Assembly: GCA_023387295.1 (NCBI GenBank)
Contig: JAEWIG010000142.1
Location: forward strand, 1 to 15,931
Origin: Bacillota bacterium
Lineage (GTDB): Bacteria; Bacillota; Bacilli; Bacillales; Cytobacillaceae
Direction of reading: 5' to 3'
DNA: 15,931 nucleotides
The first letter of the stretch is position 1, and each line of letters starts with the position of its first letter. The translations under genes were made by a program, and so were the position numbers. Below the pieces are notes generated by a model. The model saw only the letters and a list, made by a program, of their open reading frames with translations, made no database searches and was not told where the DNA came from. Shown one piece after another: positions 13,652-15,931 of the stretch.

Positions 13652-15808
13652 ATGAGGAAAAAGCTATACATCATAACAGGGCTCGTTTCATTTATTGTCA
13701 TAATCTTAATTGTATTCCTAAATACTCAATTACAAGTTGTAAGTGAAATTGAAGAGAGGGCGTCTGTTTTAAAGAACAAGGTGTGGCAGATACACTTTTC
13801 AAATAGGATTGATCCGAAAAGTGTAAATGATGGTACTGTTTATGTTTTAAATGAGAAAAATGAAAAAGTAGACATATCGCTAACTTTAAATGAAGACAAA
13901 ACGGCGATACTAATTTTACCGCCATATGAAGGTTACAATCTTCACCATCCAAACTACACATTATATATTTCGAAGGATATTCAATCAAAATTAGGTCGAA
14001 ATTTAAGTGTTCCTGAACAAATTAGTTTTATCGTAAAAGAATCTTTGCCTAATGCAGAGTCAAAAAGTAATCTAAATGCTTATTTATTAAAAAGGCTTGC
14101 GAATGATGAGATAATACCAGCTACAGCAGAAAGTAAAGAAGATTCGAAAGCTGCAGATACAGCGAATGAGAGTGGTCACTCTGAAACGAATGTCCAGGTT
14201 CAAGGGATTGATGAGGGAGACATGGTTAAAACAGATGGCACACATATTTTCCAAGTAATAGATGGCCAGCTGCAAATTGTTAAAGCAGTACCGGCTGAAA
14301 AGATGATTTTAGAAACATCCATTACATTTGAACAGTCATTTCATCCCTATGAATTATTTTTACACAAAAATCAGATGATCGTAATGGGTAACAGTTATAA
14401 AGAGATGAATAATTCACAAAACAAAAGCGTGGAAGACAAACGAATTGCTCCTATTTATGAAACAACGAAAGCGATGATTTATGACATAAAAAATATAACA
14501 GCACCTGAAAAAATTAGAGAGATTGATATTGAAGGTTCACTTGTTTCGTCAAGGTTAAAGGATGGAAAAGTATATTTAATTGTAAATAAATACCCTGATA
14601 TTTGGCTTTTAAGAGAAAATCCTGAACTCGACATTCGACCAAGATACTATGATTCAGCTAAAAATGGTAAAATGCAAGCGGTCAATTATGCTGACATTCA
14701 ATTATTCCCAAATTCAAATGAAACGAATTTTACCAATATCGCCGTTGTAGATTTAGAAAAGCCACATGCAGATATCGCTCTCACAACCTATGTAGGTAGT
14801 GGAAATCAATTGTACATGTCGAATAAGAATCTTTATTTAGCCATCACGAATTATGTTCCAATGACGAAGGAGGGAGGTCATTTATACAATCCGAATACGA
14901 CTATTTATAAATATTCGGTGGATGGTATGAAGGTTAATTTTCACAGCTCGAGTGAAGTTCCAGGTACAGTTCTCAACCAGTTTTCGATGGATGAATACAA
15001 TGGATACTTCCGTATTGCGACAACAAGTGGTCAAGTTTGGGATGAAAAGCGACCTTCTGCAAATAATCTCTACATTCTAAATGAAAACTTACAAAAGGTC
15101 GGACAACTAGAAGATTTAGCAAGGGGAGAACGAATATATTCTGCTCGATTTATGAATGACCGTATTTATATCGTTACTTTTCGGGAAACAGATCCTTTGT
15201 TCGTTATTGACGGTAGTAATCCTGAGCAACCGAGGGTATTAGGAGAATTGAAAATACCAGGTTTTAGTAATTATCTCCATCCATATGATGAAAATCATAT
15301 AATCGGTTTTGGACACGATACGAAGGTTGCAGCAGGGAAGAATTCAGGAAATCAGCCACTTATTTTAACAAATGGAGTAAAAATCTCCATTTTCGATGTG
15401 AGTGATATGGCGAATCCGAAGGAAAAATTCACTGAAATTATCGGAGGAAGAGGTACTTACTCACCATTAAATTACGACCATAAAGCACTGCTATTTGATA
15501 AAAAGAAACAATTGTTTGCTTTTCCTATTACAGTTTATGAAAATGTAAAAACAAATAATGAAAATGAGTTTGATTCCACCTTCGAATTTCAAGGGGCGTA
15601 TGTTTACAATATAGATATAGATAAAGGTTTGGCTCTTAAAGCAAAAATTACCCATCAGGATGAAAATGCTCCATATGAAGAGTGGGAGAATAATATCCAC
15701 AGAATTATGTATATTGATGATACATTATATACTTTATCTCCAAATAAAATGAGTTCATTCGATTTAAACTCTTACAAGCAAAAAGGTGAATTAATTCTTT
15801 CAAAGTAA
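13652..15808 (+). CDS. Membrane-anchored protein with SbsA Ig-like domain and PF09826-type beta-propeller
   Basis: The 718-aa protein has one N-terminal membrane helix (about 5-23), so the rest should face outward. Residues 44-130 look like a bacterial Ig-like SbsA/Big_5 domain (WQIHFSNRIDPKSV, later YTLYISKDIQSKLGRNL). A charged linker (about 131-178) leads to a large domain opening with TNVQVQGIDEGDMVKTDG (179-196), the hallmark of the PF09826 'beta propeller domain' family. Later repeats of the type IYIVTF...PLFVIDGSNPEQPRVLGELKIPGFSNYLHP fit propeller blades. Function is unknown; a cell-surface or cell-wall role is plausible. I chose ATG 13652 because AAAGGAG (13637-13643) is eight bases upstream; an in-frame GTG at 13643 overlaps that site. 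No clear promoter is visible between the upstream terminator and the start. Confidence 0.85.
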   Translation: MRKKLYIITGLVSFIVIILIVFLNTQLQVVSEIEERASVLKNKVWQIHFSNRIDPKSVNDGTVYVLNEKNEKVDISLTLNEDKTAILILPPYEGYNLHHPNYTLYISKDIQSKLGRNLSVPEQISFIVKESLPNAESKSNLNAYLLKRLANDEIIPATAESKEDSKAADTANESGHSETNVQVQGIDEGDMVKTDGTHIFQVIDGQLQIVKAVPAEKMILETSITFEQSFHPYELFLHKNQMIVMGNSYKEMNNSQNKSVEDKRIAPIYETTKAMIYDIKNITAPEKIREIDIEGSLVSSRLKDGKVYLIVNKYPDIWLLRENPELDIRPRYYDSAKNGKMQAVNYADIQLFPNSNETNFTNIAVVDLEKPHADIALTTYVGSGNQLYMSNKNLYLAITNYVPMTKEGGHLYNPNTTIYKYSVDGMKVNFHSSSEVPGTVLNQFSMDEYNGYFRIATTSGQVWDEKRPSANNLYILNENLQKVGQLEDLARGERIYSARFMNDRIYIVTFRETDPLFVIDGSNPEQPRVLGELKIPGFSNYLHPYDENHIIGFGHDTKVAAGKNSGNQPLILTNGVKISIFDVSDMANPKEKFTEIIGGRGTYSPLNYDHKALLFDKKKQLFAFPITVYENVKTNNENEFDSTFEFQGAYVYNIDIDKGLALKAKITHQDENAPYEEWENNIHRIMYIDDTLYTLSPNKMSSFDLNSYKQKGELILSK

Positions 15809-15811
15809 AAG

Positions 15812-15838
15812 AAAAGCACCCGAAATTGGGTGCTTTTT
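15812..15838. terminator. Terminator after the propeller gene
   Basis: AAAAGCACCC (15812-15821) and GGGTGCTTTT (15828-15837) pair perfectly around a six-base loop, ending in five T. It begins three bases after the stop codon. On the other strand it also ends in TTTTCTTTT, so it could serve a convergent gene entering from the right. Confidence 0.92.
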
Positions 15839-15931
15839 GTATTCTAAAGGGGAGAGGCTTAGATTTTTTTTAGAGTGCATGTGTAGGCTTTAGTCTATGT
15901 CAGGGGAATTTACCATTATACCCGCTACTTG
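15839..15931. other. Right edge: no clear gene; possible end of a minus-strand gene
   Basis: On the minus strand two frames run from the window edge to a stop: one ends ...SSGYNGKFP at 15902-15904, another ends ...MVNSPDID. Either might be the end of a convergent gene, but under 15 codons are visible. A TATAAT-like string also occurs on the minus strand at 15915-15920 without a visible -35. I make no call. Confidence 0.2.

Noticed and set aside
15839..15931. tRNA-like string AGCGGGTATAATGGTAAA on the minus strand
   Set aside because: It resembles the start of a glycine tRNA, but no anticodon arm, T-arm or matching acceptor strand follows.
1..15931. CRISPR arrays, insertion sequences, phage genes or defence systems
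   Set aside because: No spaced direct repeats, transposase or integrase motifs, or defence-type domains were seen in reading either strand.

Overview
The window looks like chromosomal DNA from a low-GC, spore-former-type Firmicute of the family Bacillaceae. This rests on strong AGGAGG-type ribosome binding sites, TTG and GTG starts, an aa3-type quinol oxidase operon (qoxABCD), a ThiT thiamine transporter behind a TPP riboswitch, and a potABCD set close to those of Bacillus. I see no phage, transposon, CRISPR or rRNA/tRNA genes; it reads as core genome with a few poorly known genes.

Layout from left to right. Bases 59-3828 (+) hold potABCD, a polyamine ABC importer with overlapping genes, closed by a strong terminator. 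Bases 3921-5879 (+) hold a two-gene unit: a COG3375-type GNAT acyltransferase and a MenC / N-succinylamino acid racemase. In Geobacillus such a pair belongs to a pathway that turns D-amino acids into L-amino acids. Bases 6012-7724 (-) encode a second-type, shortened FtsH-like membrane AAA+ zinc protease, convergent with menC and sharing a terminator with it. Bases 7741-8087 are a divergent regulatory region with one promoter on each side, a TPP riboswitch and a hairpin that covers the thiT ribosome binding site. thiT follows (8088-8687, +). A bidirectional terminator separates it from qoxD, C, B and A (8735-12603, -).

Bases 12604-13651 are mostly AT-rich and contain two small genes missed by size cutoffs: a 46-aa protein on the minus strand and a 42-aa acidic protein on the plus strand. 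Each has its own ribosome binding site and terminator. Bases 13652-15808 (+) encode a 718-aa membrane-anchored protein with an SbsA-type Ig-like domain and a PF09826-type beta-propeller, of unknown function. The last 90 bases may include the end of a minus-strand gene.

The functions are largely independent: polyamine uptake, amino acid stereo-inversion, membrane proteolysis, thiamine uptake and aerobic respiration. No obvious new multi-gene system is present. The items most worth a second look are the riboswitch platform that repeats the same octamer in the aptamer and the ribosome binding site, the two small genes, the divergent FtsH paralogue, the GNAT-racemase pair and the Ig-propeller protein.
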